Positions 12,572-21,886 of a DNA stretch of 34,339 nucleotides are shown one piece after another. Position 1 is the stretch's first letter. Every line of letters starts with the position of its first letter. The notes beneath the pieces are model-generated. The model worked only from the letters and a program-made list of their open reading frames with translations, did no database searches and had not been told where the DNA came from. Source of the stretch: Flavobacteriaceae bacterium (GTDB lineage Bacteria; Bacteroidota; Bacteroidia; Flavobacteriales; Flavobacteriaceae); NCBI GenBank assembly GCA_030835845.1, contig JAUROD010000031.1, forward strand, positions 1 through 34,339. Reading direction: 5' to 3'. The position numbers and the translations under genes are program-made.

Positions 12572-13222
12572 TTAGGTTTTATCTTTCAATAAAGGGACAA
12601 AACGAAACTCACCAAACTGTTCTTTATCAAATGATTTTTCTCCTGTTCGTGTAAACCGATACATAATTTGTGGATCACTGCCAATAGGGATCACCAAACG
12701 ACCACCAATTACCAATTGAGACAATAATGCCATGGGTAACTCTGGAGCACCAGCGGTGACCAAAATAGCATCAAAAGGTCCATGTTCTGGCATACCAAGA
12801 TAACCGTCACCTAGGATAAAGTGTCTGGGTCGCAAACCAATTTGGGTAAATAAACGTTGTGTCTTTTTAAACAATTCCCGTTGACGTTCGATAGTATAAA
12901 TCTGAAGATTCATTGCCTTTAAAACAGCAGTTTGATAACCCGATCCTGTGCCAATTTCAAGTACTTTATCCCCTTCATTTACACGAATAAGCTCAGATTG
13001 GAAAGCGACTGTATAAGGATGCGAAATAGTTTGATCTGCAGCAATTGGAAAAGCTTTATTTTTATAAGCATGACTTTCCAAGCCAATATCCATAAACCAA
13101 TGTCTTGGAACACTTTCAAGTGCTTGAATTACATTTGTGTTTGAAATTCCCTTATCTTTTAGAAGAGCTACCAAACGCATTCGTTGACCTTGATGTTTTG
13201 GATTGTCTGGTGGTAATTGCAT
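12572..13222 (-). CDS. pcm: protein-L-isoaspartate O-methyltransferase
   Basis: MRLVALLKDKGI, ALESVPRHWFM, DQTISHPYTVAFQSELIRVNEGDKVLEIGTGSGYQTAVL. Confidence 0.95.
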   Translation of the reverse strand: MQLPPDNPKHQGQRMRLVALLKDKGISNTNVIQALESVPRHWFMDIGLESHAYKNKAFPIAADQTISHPYTVAFQSELIRVNEGDKVLEIGTGSGYQTAVLKAMNLQIYTIERQRELFKKTQRLFTQIGLRPRHFILGDGYLGMPEHGPFDAILVTAGAPELPMALLSQLVIGGRLVIPIGSDPQIMYRFTRTGEKSFDKEQFGEFRFVPLLKDKT

Positions 13223-13227
13223 AGCTT

Positions 13228-13235
13228 CAAAAATA
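13228..13235 (-). promoter_or_regulatory. -7 element (TATTTTTG) 5 nt before the pcm ATG
   Basis: Minus-strand TAnnTTTG match. ATG of pcm at 13222. Confidence 0.45.
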
Positions 13236-13286
13236 CTATTATTTCGTTATCTAAATAGAATCTAATTGAAATTTGAGTGAAAAGTG

Positions 13287-13294
13287 TACCTTTG
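13287..13294 (+). promoter_or_regulatory. -7 element (TACCTTTG), with TTG at 13266-13268, for the Gfo/Idh gene
   Basis: TTG, 18-nt spacer, TACCTTTG. It lies inside the ORF-track N-terminus, so the true start is downstream. Confidence 0.5.
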
Positions 13295-13314
13295 AAATAC
13301 AAAAATATTTGAGG

Positions 13315-14283
13315 GTGAATAAACCATTAAAAATAGGCGTATTTGGCGCTGGGCATCTAGGAAAAATTCATTTGCGTTTATTGCAAGAATCCAAACATTT
13401 TGATCTTGTTGGATTTACAGACACTAATCAAGAAAGTAGCTTAGCCTTATCCGAAGAATTAGGTTATACTTATTTTGATGATGAGCAAAAATTACTTGAT
13501 GCTTGTGAAGTAATTGATATTGTTACTCCTACTCTATTCCACCACGAGGTTGCCATGAAAGCGATCGCAAAAGGAAAACATGTCTTTTTAGAAAAACCCA
13601 TTACACATACCGTTGCTCAGGCTGAAGAAATTGTTAGTGCCGCTAGAGCAAACAATGTAAAAGGACAAGTAGGTCATGTAGAACGATTTAACCCCGCTTT
13701 CGTATCTGTTAGAGATAATTTGGGAGAACCAATGTTTGTTGAATCACACCGATTGGCTGAATTTAATCCTCGTGGGACAGATGTTTCTGTTGTTCTCGAT
13801 TTAATGATTCACGATATTGATATTATTCTTAGTTTTATCCATTCTCCAATAAAACATATTTCAGCATCTGGTGTTGCTGTTGTTAGTGAGACTCCAGACA
13901 TTGCCAATGCACGAATTGAGTTTGAAAATGGTGCAGTAGCCAATTTAACTGCAAGTCGTATATCCCTCAAAAACATGCGTAAACTTCGTTTGTTTCAAAA
14001 GGAAGCATATATCTCTGTTGATTTTTTTACCAAAAAAGTAGAAGTAGTTAAAATGCAGGATGCACCTGAAAATCACGATGAATATGCGTTGATTCTTCAA
14101 AATGCTGAAGGAGTTAAAAAACAAATTTATTTTGATTCTCCAAAAGTAACCTCTTCAAATGCAATTCAGGAAGAACTGGAAAGCTTTGCTGATGCAATAG
14201 AAAATGACCTAGAGCCAATTGTTACGCTGAAACACGCTACTGAGGCACTTAGGGTTGCTTATAAAATCATTGACTGCTTTTAG
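13315..14283 (+). CDS. Gfo/Idh/MocA family oxidoreductase; likely start GTG 13315 (or TTG 13309) rather than 13273
   Basis: KIGVFGAGHLGKIHLRLLQES, HVFLEKPITHTVAQAEEIV, GHVERFNPAF, DLMIHDIDIIL. Confidence 0.93.
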   Translation: MNKPLKIGVFGAGHLGKIHLRLLQESKHFDLVGFTDTNQESSLALSEELGYTYFDDEQKLLDACEVIDIVTPTLFHHEVAMKAIAKGKHVFLEKPITHTVAQAEEIVSAARANNVKGQVGHVERFNPAFVSVRDNLGEPMFVESHRLAEFNPRGTDVSVVLDLMIHDIDIILSFIHSPIKHISASGVAVVSETPDIANARIEFENGAVANLTASRISLKNMRKLRLFQKEAYISVDFFTKKVEVVKMQDAPENHDEYALILQNAEGVKKQIYFDSPKVTSSNAIQEELESFADAIENDLEPIVTLKHATEALRVAYKIIDCF

Positions 14284-14294
14284 TTTTATCAGCT

Positions 14295-15371
14295 ATGTTA
14301 GAGCTGCTCCCTCTCCCTTTTATTTTTCCTGCTAACCAGCGACTTTACGAGGCAGAAAACGTGACTGTTCATGGACCGAAAGTTTTCGTTGAATTAATAC
14401 AAAACAATACTTCTTATACAGAAATAAGGGCTGGGTTTGATGATTTGATAAATGATAAACAATATCAAAACGCTAAAAAAGGAATGTATTGGTATGAATT
14501 GACCTCACAAAACATAACCTATGCTGGAGTTGTTTTGGGAATCCCTGTTTCTTGTTTTCAAAAGAAGTTAATCACAACACATGAGAATACACTGCCTAAA
14601 CGGGTAAAATTATTTACCTCCTATTTGGACCAAACTAAAATCCAAACAGAACCTTTGATTGTTTTGCATGAAGAAAAAGGTTTTACTTCATTCTTAAGCA
14701 AAGGAATTAACCTAAGACAAGCCTGTCATGAGTTCACCTTAGAGGACGAAATACATCGTTTGTGGCATTTAACCGAAAAGGAAAAAGAACAGGTTTCAAA
14801 AATGGCACATAAACAACTTATCTTCCATTTGGCAGATGGTCATCATAGGCTAGAAAGTACCATACAATTTGCATTAAATCAAAACATTGACCTTCCCGTA
14901 CAATGTATGCTCTTAGAAAAAAATCAAATTCGACAGGGTCAATTTATATGGGCGTTAAAAAAGCAATTAAAAGGGATCGATTTACAAGTACAAATTGAAA
15001 AACACAAGGCTAAACAATTGACGGAATATGACGACACCCATCGAATCATCAAAATCAATCATGAAGGTATAGTTTCTCAATTGGAGGTGCCAACCAATGA
15101 AAACCCAGCAATTTTTTTGGTTGAAAAATTGCTTAATCTGAATCTAGATACAGATAAAGTTCATCGTTATTTTGACTATTTTCCAGTAAACGAATCAACC
15201 GAAGGATTAATGTCAAATACCAACTCAAAGTACCAAGCAACCATGATCTTTTCAAAAATCCCAATTGATGAAGTAATTTCCCGTGCTAAACTAAATCAAA
15301 TATTACCTCCCAAAAGCACGTATCTTCATCCTAAGCTCCCTACTGGTTTGATTGTATCTCCATTTGAATAA
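14295..15371 (+). CDS. DUF1015 family protein
   Basis: LFTSYLDQTKIQTEPLIVLHEE and LIFHLADGHHRLESTIQFA match the DUF1015 layout. Confidence 0.8.
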   Translation: MLELLPLPFIFPANQRLYEAENVTVHGPKVFVELIQNNTSYTEIRAGFDDLINDKQYQNAKKGMYWYELTSQNITYAGVVLGIPVSCFQKKLITTHENTLPKRVKLFTSYLDQTKIQTEPLIVLHEEKGFTSFLSKGINLRQACHEFTLEDEIHRLWHLTEKEKEQVSKMAHKQLIFHLADGHHRLESTIQFALNQNIDLPVQCMLLEKNQIRQGQFIWALKKQLKGIDLQVQIEKHKAKQLTEYDDTHRIIKINHEGIVSQLEVPTNENPAIFLVEKLLNLNLDTDKVHRYFDYFPVNESTEGLMSNTNSKYQATMIFSKIPIDEVISRAKLNQILPPKSTYLHPKLPTGLIVSPFE

Positions 15372-15407
15372 AATTATAATGAGAGATTATTTACATTAAT
15401 CTTAATG

Positions 15408-15415
15408 TATCTTTG
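15408..15415 (+). promoter_or_regulatory. -7 element (TATCTTTG) immediately before the yggS-like ATG
   Basis: TAnnTTTG match 3 nt before ATG 15419. Confidence 0.45.
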
Positions 15416-15418
15416 CAC

Positions 15419-16072
15419 ATGCAAATTGCTGAAAATTTATCACTTCTTTTGTCCGAATTACCATCAGGTGTTTCACTTGTTGCGGTTTCAAAAACAAAAC
15501 CCATTGAAGACATTGAAGCTGCATATGCTGCTGGACAACGTATTTTTGGTGAAAACAAAATTCAGGAAATGACTCACAAATGGGAACATTTACCTAAAGA
15601 TATTCAATGGCACATGATTGGTCATGTGCAGACGAATAAAGTAAAATACATGGCTCCATATGTATCATTAATTCATGGCGTTGATCGTGCTAAGTTGCTT
15701 AAAGAAATTAATAAACAAGCTGCAAAAAGTAACCGAATAATTGATTGTTTATTGCAAATTCACATTGCCCAAGAAAGTACAAAATTTGGTTTGGATGAGA
15801 CTGAATTAGAGAGTATTATAACACAAAATCCCTCAGATATATATCCTAATATTCGTATTGTTGGATTGATGGGAATGGCAACATTTACATCTGATTTAGA
15901 TCAAGTTCGCAGTGAGTTTTCTTATTTGAACTCACTTTATAAAAAGGCAAAAAACACCTTAACAGACATTCAAATTCTCTCCATGGGAATGAGTGGTGAC
16001 TATAAAATTGCGATTGAAGAAGGCAGTACATTAATACGCGTGGGGAGTAAACTATTTGGAGAACGAAATTAA
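15419..16072 (+). CDS. YggS/PLPBP family pyridoxal-phosphate homeostasis protein; start corrected from TTG 15413
   Basis: LVAVSKTKPIEDIEAAYAAGQRIFGENKIQEM, WHMIGHVQTNKVKYM, LSMGMSGDYKIAIEEGSTLIRVGSKLFGER. Confidence 0.96.
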   Translation: MQIAENLSLLLSELPSGVSLVAVSKTKPIEDIEAAYAAGQRIFGENKIQEMTHKWEHLPKDIQWHMIGHVQTNKVKYMAPYVSLIHGVDRAKLLKEINKQAAKSNRIIDCLLQIHIAQESTKFGLDETELESIITQNPSDIYPNIRIVGLMGMATFTSDLDQVRSEFSYLNSLYKKAKNTLTDIQILSMGMSGDYKIAIEEGSTLIRVGSKLFGERN

Positions 16073-16076
16073 TTCA

Positions 16077-17444
16077 ATGTACGCAGTTGTAGATGTCGAA
16101 ACCACTGGGGGTAAATTCAATGAAGAAGGAATCACTGAAATTGCTATTTATCGCTTTGACGGGAATTCCATTGTAGATACCTTTTCCAGTTTAGTCAATC
16201 CAGAACGTGAAATACAACCCTTTGTCGAGCGCCTTACAGGAATCAACAGTAAGATGTTGGTTAATGCACCCAAATTTTATGAAATCGCTAAAAGAGTATT
16301 GGAAATCACCAAAGATGCTGTTTTGGTTGCACATAATGCCGAATTTGATTACCGTATTATTCGTACGGAATTTGATCGACTTGGATACAATTTTGAGGCT
16401 GAATCGTTGTGTACGGTTGATTTAGCCCAAAAACTTATTCCCGATGCTCCATCCTATAAACTCGAAAAATTGGTTCGTTCATTGGGAATACCAATTAGTG
16501 ATGTTCATCGTGCACATGGGGATGCAATTGCCACAGTAGAATTGTTTCGTCTTCTTCTAGAAAAAGACAGTGATAAAGAAATTATAAGCACACACATTAA
16601 AGTACTCAACAGAAAAACAGTATCTACTAAATATCTTAAAATTGTTGATGATTTACCCACCGAAACTGGAGTGTATTATTTGCATGGTAAGAATGGAGAA
16701 ATACTTTACATTGGCAAGAGTAAAAACATAAAAAAACGAGTTTTAACACACCTTACTGGAAACTCAAAAAAAGCAGTAAAAATTCAAAATAGTCTACATC
16801 GTGTATCTTTTGAATTATGCGGAACAGAGTGTGTTGCCTTACTTAAAGAACAGCACGAAATAAAAAAAAACCAACCGAAACTCAATTATGCCCTAAAGTT
16901 TAGGCACTTCGCAATGGGTATTCGTTTGGACAATAAGGCTCCATATCATAGGCTAATTATTGAACAAGTACGTGTGGAGCTCCCCTATTTAGCGGTCTTT
17001 AAAAACAAAAAAGAAGCAGAAAATTGTTTGCATTTTTGGATCAAAAACTATCAATTATGTTCAAATCAAAGCTCGCTTTCAAATTCAAAAACACATTGTT
17101 TTCGGTATGACATCAATGAATGTCTTGGTGCTTGTAAAGGGAATGAAAAAACAGAAAACTATAACCTAAGAATTAATCAATTGGTTGAAAACCTAAGATA
17201 TCCCTTTGAGAATATGTTAATAATTGATAAAGGAAAACGGGTTGATGAAAAAAGTTTTATATACATCAAAGATGGTGTGTTTCAAGGGTATGGCTATTTT
17301 GTATTAAACCATCAGATCAAAACAATTGAAAAAGTAGAAAAACGTCTCATCTCAATAGAAAACAATAGGGATACAGAAGCTGTCATTCGTGGGTACTTAA
17401 GAAAGGAACGTTACAAAAAACTCATTAACTTAGCTGACGCATAA
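16077..17444 (+). CDS. DEDDh exonuclease (DnaQ-like) fused to a GIY-YIG/UvrC-like nuclease; start likely ATG 16077
   Basis: N-terminal YAVVDVETTGGKFNEEGITEIAI, AHNAEFDYRII, HRAHGDA. Central LPTETGVYYLHGKNGEILYIGKSKNIKKRVLTHL. C-terminal HCFRYDINECLGACKG as in UvrC. Confidence 0.92.
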   Translation: MYAVVDVETTGGKFNEEGITEIAIYRFDGNSIVDTFSSLVNPEREIQPFVERLTGINSKMLVNAPKFYEIAKRVLEITKDAVLVAHNAEFDYRIIRTEFDRLGYNFEAESLCTVDLAQKLIPDAPSYKLEKLVRSLGIPISDVHRAHGDAIATVELFRLLLEKDSDKEIISTHIKVLNRKTVSTKYLKIVDDLPTETGVYYLHGKNGEILYIGKSKNIKKRVLTHLTGNSKKAVKIQNSLHRVSFELCGTECVALLKEQHEIKKNQPKLNYALKFRHFAMGIRLDNKAPYHRLIIEQVRVELPYLAVFKNKKEAENCLHFWIKNYQLCSNQSSLSNSKTHCFRYDINECLGACKGNEKTENYNLRINQLVENLRYPFENMLIIDKGKRVDEKSFIYIKDGVFQGYGYFVLNHQIKTIEKVEKRLISIENNRDTEAVIRGYLRKERYKKLINLADA

Positions 17445-17451
17445 CAAATCA

Positions 17452-18282
17452 ATGAAAAAAGCACAGCCAATATCCATAAGGCAGCAAATGCACCAAATCA
17501 TTTATGAAGCAGACACTCCTGCGGGAAAAATATTTGACATTATCCTTCTTGTTCTAATTTTACTGAGCGTAATCTTAGTCATGCTCGATAGTGTAAGTTG
17601 GATAAGACTAAAGCACGAAACTCTCTTGGATCAATTTGAATGGATTATTACTGTTCTTTTTAGTGCAGAATACATCGCTCGGATTATCGTTGTAAGAAAA
17701 CCATTTAAATACATTACGAGTTTTTATGGAATAATCGATTTACTCTCTATTTTACCTAAATACATTTCATTAATCTTTGTTGGAGGTAGTTCATTAATCG
17801 CATTTCGTGCTCTTCGTCTACTTCGTGTATTCCGGATTTTAAAACTATCTCGTTATATTGGAGAGTCAAATTTTTTAATGGCATCTTTGTGGGCAAGTAG
17901 AGCAAAAATTGGTGTATTCCTTTTTACAGTTCTTATTCTCTGTATTATTTTCGGTACAATCATGTATCTAATTGAGGGGGAAGAAAATGGATTTACCAAT
18001 ATCCCAAGAGCTATTTATTGGTGCATTGTCACACTAACTACAGTCGGATATGGAGATATTGCTCCCATGACTCCATTAGGTCGTTTTCTCGCTTCATTTA
18101 TAATGATAATGGGGTATGGAATTATTGCCGTTCCCACAGGAATTGTCACATCAGAAATGTCTTATAGACACAAAAACCCAGATACTAACACCCAGTCTTG
18201 TCAAAATTGCATGAACGAAAACCATGTGGACAATGCTATTTTTTGCCACGAATGTGGCCATGAAATAAATGAAAAATTCTAA
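17452..18282 (+). CDS. voltage-gated-type potassium channel / ion transporter with C-terminal zinc-ribbon tail
   Basis: S4-like RALRLLRVFRILKLSRY, pore TLTTVGYGDIAP, C-terminal SCQNCMNENHVDNAIFCHECGHEI. Confidence 0.93.
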   Translation: MKKAQPISIRQQMHQIIYEADTPAGKIFDIILLVLILLSVILVMLDSVSWIRLKHETLLDQFEWIITVLFSAEYIARIIVVRKPFKYITSFYGIIDLLSILPKYISLIFVGGSSLIAFRALRLLRVFRILKLSRYIGESNFLMASLWASRAKIGVFLFTVLILCIIFGTIMYLIEGEENGFTNIPRAIYWCIVTLTTVGYGDIAPMTPLGRFLASFIMIMGYGIIAVPTGIVTSEMSYRHKNPDTNTQSCQNCMNENHVDNAIFCHECGHEINEKF

Positions 18283-19168
18283 ACTTATCTATATCGCTGG
18301 ACCAACTGCCAGCGGTAAAACTACGCTAGCCATTGCTCTAGCAAAACATTTGAACACTGAAATTATCAGTTGTGATTCTAGGCAATTTTATCGTGAAATG
18401 ACCATTGGTACAGCTGTTCCATCAGCCGAAGAATTAGCCGAAGTACCTCACCATTTTGTTCAGCATTTATCCATTCATGATCCCTATTCGGTTGGTGATT
18501 TTAGAAAGGATGCCTTAAATACGCTTGAATCATTATTTAAAACCAATGAATATGTCATTATGGTTGGTGGTTCTGGACTTTATGCCGATGCTGTCATACA
18601 AGGATTGGACGAATTTCCCGCTGTTGATCCATCCATACGTCCACAACTTAATACAATGTTTGAAAATGAAGGGATTGAAGTTCTTCAAGAGCTTCTCAAA
18701 GAACATGACAATTTACATTATCAAATTGTCGATCAACAGAATCCAAAGCGTCTAATTCGAGCATTGGAAGTTAGTTTGAGTTCAGGTAAACCCTACTCCT
18801 CTTTTTTGGGAAAAAAGACTCCTCCTGACTTTTTTACCACCCATCCAATGGTCATTCATTCTGATCGTGAAGAATTGTATCAACGAATCAACACACGAGT
18901 GGATGAAATGGTTGAAAAAGGATTGGAAGAAGAAGCCCGTTCCTTATTTCCTGAAAAAGGGTTAAATGCATTGCAAACTGTTGGATACAACGAATGGTTT
19001 AATCATTTCGAAGGAAAATGGGATAGAGAAACTGCCATTGCTGAAATCAAAAAGAACTCACGTCGATATGCCAAACGTCAAATCACTTGGTTTAAACGAG
19101 ATACAATGGCACAAGTTGTGCCAACTGATTGGAACTTAAAAGATGTTTTTGCTGGAATAAACCCCTAA
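18269..19168 (+). CDS. miaA: tRNA dimethylallyltransferase
   Basis: [75 protein letters not shown]. Confidence 0.97.
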   Translation: MKNSKLIYIAGPTASGKTTLAIALAKHLNTEIISCDSRQFYREMTIGTAVPSAEELAEVPHHFVQHLSIHDPYSVGDFRKDALNTLESLFKTNEYVIMVGGSGLYADAVIQGLDEFPAVDPSIRPQLNTMFENEGIEVLQELLKEHDNLHYQIVDQQNPKRLIRALEVSLSSGKPYSSFLGKKTPPDFFTTHPMVIHSDREELYQRINTRVDEMVEKGLEEEARSLFPEKGLNALQTVGYNEWFNHFEGKWDRETAIAEIKKNSRRYAKRQITWFKRDTMAQVVPTDWNLKDVFAGINP

Positions 19169-20259
19169 ACATTAAAACGGAAATGCATGACATCTCCATC
19201 TTTAACAATATATTCTTTTCCTTCAATTCGCATTTTTCCAGCTTCCTTTACTTTAGCTTCAGAACCAAAGGTGGTGTAATCTGAATACGAAATTACTTCG
19301 GCACGGATAAATCCTTTTTCAAAATCGGTATGGATTACCCCAGCTGCTTGGGGAGCAGTAGAACCTACTGTAATTGTCCAGGCACGAACTTCCTTTTCTC
19401 CTGCTGTAAAATAGGTGTGTTGCTTGAGAAGAGCATAGGCTTTACGAATCAATTTAGCAGCACCTGGTTCATCTAAACCTAAATCTTCTAAAAACACTTG
19501 ACGTTCTTCAAAGGTGTCTAGTTCATTGATATCTGCTTCAATGGATACGGCTAAAGTCAATACTTCTGCATGTTCGGTTTGTGCAATTTCATTTACTTTA
19601 TTTACCCAATCATTCCCTGTAGCTGCATCCCCTTCGGACACATTACACACATACAAAACTGGTTTGTCAGTAAGTAATTGCAACCCTCCAACTACCTCTT
19701 CTCTTTCGGTATCCGAAAAATCCAATTGACGAACATTTTTAGCTTGCTCTAAGCCTTCTTTGATTCGATTGAGAATGGCTTGTAATTTTTGAGCATCTTT
19801 ATCTCCAGTTCGGGCAGCGCGATTTACTTTTTCAAGTCGTTTTTCAACCGTTTCCAAATCTTTGAATTGCAATTCTAAATCAATAATTTCTTTATCTCGA
19901 ATTGGATTGACAGATCCTTCAACGTGAACAATATTGTCATTTTCGAAACAACGCAACACATGGATGATTGCATCTGTTTCTCGGATATTTGCTAGAAACT
20001 GATTTCCTAGACCTTCACCTTTACTCGCTCCTTTTACAAGTCCAGCAATATCCACAATTTCTACGGTAGCCGGTAATGTCTTTTCAGGATTTACCAGTGT
20101 AGCTAGCTCATTAAGTCGAGAATCGGGAACATTGACTACTCCAATATTTGGCTCTATGGTACAAAAAGGAAAATTTGCACTTTGCGCCTTCGCATTTGAT
20201 AAACAATTGAAGAGTGTGGATTTTCCCACATTAGGTAGACCTACAATTCCAGCTTTCAT
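19165..20259 (-). CDS. ychF: redox-regulated ATPase YchF / OLA1 family
   Basis: [43 protein letters not shown]-terminal TGS-like domain. Confidence 0.98.
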   Translation of the reverse strand: MKAGIVGLPNVGKSTLFNCLSNAKAQSANFPFCTIEPNIGVVNVPDSRLNELATLVNPEKTLPATVEIVDIAGLVKGASKGEGLGNQFLANIRETDAIIHVLRCFENDNIVHVEGSVNPIRDKEIIDLELQFKDLETVEKRLEKVNRAARTGDKDAQKLQAILNRIKEGLEQAKNVRQLDFSDTEREEVVGGLQLLTDKPVLYVCNVSEGDAATGNDWVNKVNEIAQTEHAEVLTLAVSIEADINELDTFEERQVFLEDLGLDEPGAAKLIRKAYALLKQHTYFTAGEKEVRAWTITVGSTAPQAAGVIHTDFEKGFIRAEVISYSDYTTFGSEAKVKEAGKMRIEGKEYIVKDGDVMHFRFNV

Positions 20260-20273
20260 AAAAAAAATTTTGG

Positions 20274-20281
20274 CAAAGATA
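20274..20281 (-). promoter_or_regulatory. -7 element (TATCTTTG) for ychF
   Basis: Minus-strand TAnnTTTG match 14 nt upstream of ATG 20259. Confidence 0.45.
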
Positions 20282-20352
20282 CATTTCTAGTTGGCTCTTT
20301 AAACTAGAAAATTGAATATTTACGTTTTTGAGTTATGGACTTAGTGAAAAAA

Positions 20353-20703
20353 TTACTCAGGATGCATAAAGCGTTGTTTTCCCAGAAGCACTTCTTCAGA
20401 CTCCACATGGTCTTCATCGGGCACACAACAGTCAACAGGACAAACAGCAGCGCATTGAGGTTCTTCATGAAAACCTTTGCACTCCGTACATTTATCGGGA
20501 ACGATATAGTAAAATTCATCTGAAATGGGCTCTTGTGTATCTCCAGCAGTTACGTTTTTTCCATTGGGTAAAACCAAATTTCCTTCCAGAGAGGTACCAT
20601 CACTATATCTCCAATCGTCAGCACCTTCATAGATTGCCGTATTTGGACATTCTGGTTCACAAGCTCCACAATTAATACATTCATCTGTGATGATTATAGC
20701 CAT
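20353..20703 (-). CDS. 2[4Fe-4S] ferredoxin, Alvin-like cysteine spacing
   Basis: [19 protein letters not shown] and [21 protein letters not shown] (C-x2-C-x8-C-x3-C). Confidence 0.92.
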   Translation of the reverse strand: MAIIITDECINCGACEPECPNTAIYEGADDWRYSDGTSLEGNLVLPNGKNVTAGDTQEPISDEFYYIVPDKCTECKGFHEEPQCAAVCPVDCCVPDEDHVESEEVLLGKQRFMHPE

Positions 20704-20719
20704 AGCAAAATTCTTTACT

Positions 20720-20727
20720 TACATTTG
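20720..20727 (+). promoter_or_regulatory. -7 element (TACATTTG) for the LuxC-domain gene
   Basis: TAnnTTTG match downstream of the ORF-track start 20687 and upstream of ATG 20765. Confidence 0.4.
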
Positions 20728-20764
20728 CGTAAAAGTACTACCTAAAAAATTCTTGTACAAATTA

Positions 20765-21796
20765 ATGGATACTCGAACACAACGATTAGTCGCTTTTAAA
20801 AAGCTTGGTGAATACCTTAGAAACATAAATAGCTCCGACCCTAGCTATCAAGATTTATATGAGGTAATTCGAAAATCAAATCAAACAAACGGTTGGTTTA
20901 CGGAAGAAAATTGTTTAATAGCACTCAAAAGCTGGGGGGAAACTTTAGATGAAAAATCACTTTATAAGTGGCTTAAACCTTATCAGCTTAATACACTAGA
21001 AACGAAAACAATAGGCTTAATTTTAGCTGGAAATATTCCCCTTGTTGGCTTTCATGATCTACTCTCCGTTTTGATCTGTGGTCATAAAGCAATTGTCAAA
21101 ACTTCTTCAAACGATCCCTATCTCGTTCCTTTTCTCTACAGAAAGCTAATTGAGTTGGATACTATTTTTGAAAATTGCGTTGAATTTACCTCTGAAAGGT
21201 TAACTGATTTTGACGCTGTAATTGCGACAGGAAGTAATAATGCTGCACGATATTTTGCACATTATTTTGCACACGTACCACATATTATACGAAAAAACAG
21301 AAATGGAATAGCTGTATTGGATGGAACTGAAAGTGAGGAGGACCTACAAGGTCTTGCTAATGATATTGTACAATATTTCGGTCTGGGCTGTAGGAGTATT
21401 GCTAAAGTATATCTCCCTCGTGAGTATGATCTAAATTTACTTTTTGGTGCACTCTATCCACATGCAGACATGCTCATGCAAAATGCCAAATTTGCGAATA
21501 ATTACGATTACAATAAGGCTGTTTTTCTAATGAGTGAATTTGAATTACTCGATAATGGGTTTTTTCTTTTGCGTGAACATGACAGTTTTGGTTCACCTGT
21601 AGCTTGTTTACATTACAGCTATTATGATTGTTTGGAGGATTTAACTACGCACTTGACTGAAGCGTCGAATCAAATTCAATGTATTAGTAGTAATCTCGGG
21701 CTAAACCAAGCAATTCCATTGGGAAAAGCACAACAACCTGACTTGTGGGATTATGCAGATGGAGTTGATCCAATTGCATTTTTATTAAAATTGTGA
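20765..21796 (+). CDS. acyl-CoA reductase (LuxC domain); start corrected from 20687
   Basis: KTIGLILAGNIPLVGFHDLLSVLICGHKAIVKTSSNDPYLVPFL...RKNRNGIAVLDGTESEEDLQGLANDIVQYFGLGCRSIAKVYLP. Confidence 0.88.
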   Translation: MDTRTQRLVAFKKLGEYLRNINSSDPSYQDLYEVIRKSNQTNGWFTEENCLIALKSWGETLDEKSLYKWLKPYQLNTLETKTIGLILAGNIPLVGFHDLLSVLICGHKAIVKTSSNDPYLVPFLYRKLIELDTIFENCVEFTSERLTDFDAVIATGSNNAARYFAHYFAHVPHIIRKNRNGIAVLDGTESEEDLQGLANDIVQYFGLGCRSIAKVYLPREYDLNLLFGALYPHADMLMQNAKFANNYDYNKAVFLMSEFELLDNGFFLLREHDSFGSPVACLHYSYYDCLEDLTTHLTEASNQIQCISSNLGLNQAIPLGKAQQPDLWDYADGVDPIAFLLKL

Positions 21797-21886
21797 GCAA
21801 ATTGTTAAAAACAGAGGTAAAAATTCATGTATTTAAACATAAAATCTTAGCAGTAATGATGATATTTGTGTCGGAAAAATTAATCT

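Noticed and set aside
20287-20307. CTAGTTGGCTCTTTAAACTAG inverted repeat upstream of ychF
   Set aside because: Only 6-bp arms in AT-rich DNA, overlapping the promoter region; too weak to call an operator.
20304-20523. ORFs 20304-20519 (-) and 20335-20523 (+) around the ferredoxin 3' end
   Set aside because: Overlap the clear 2[4Fe-4S] ferredoxin in other frames; no start signals.
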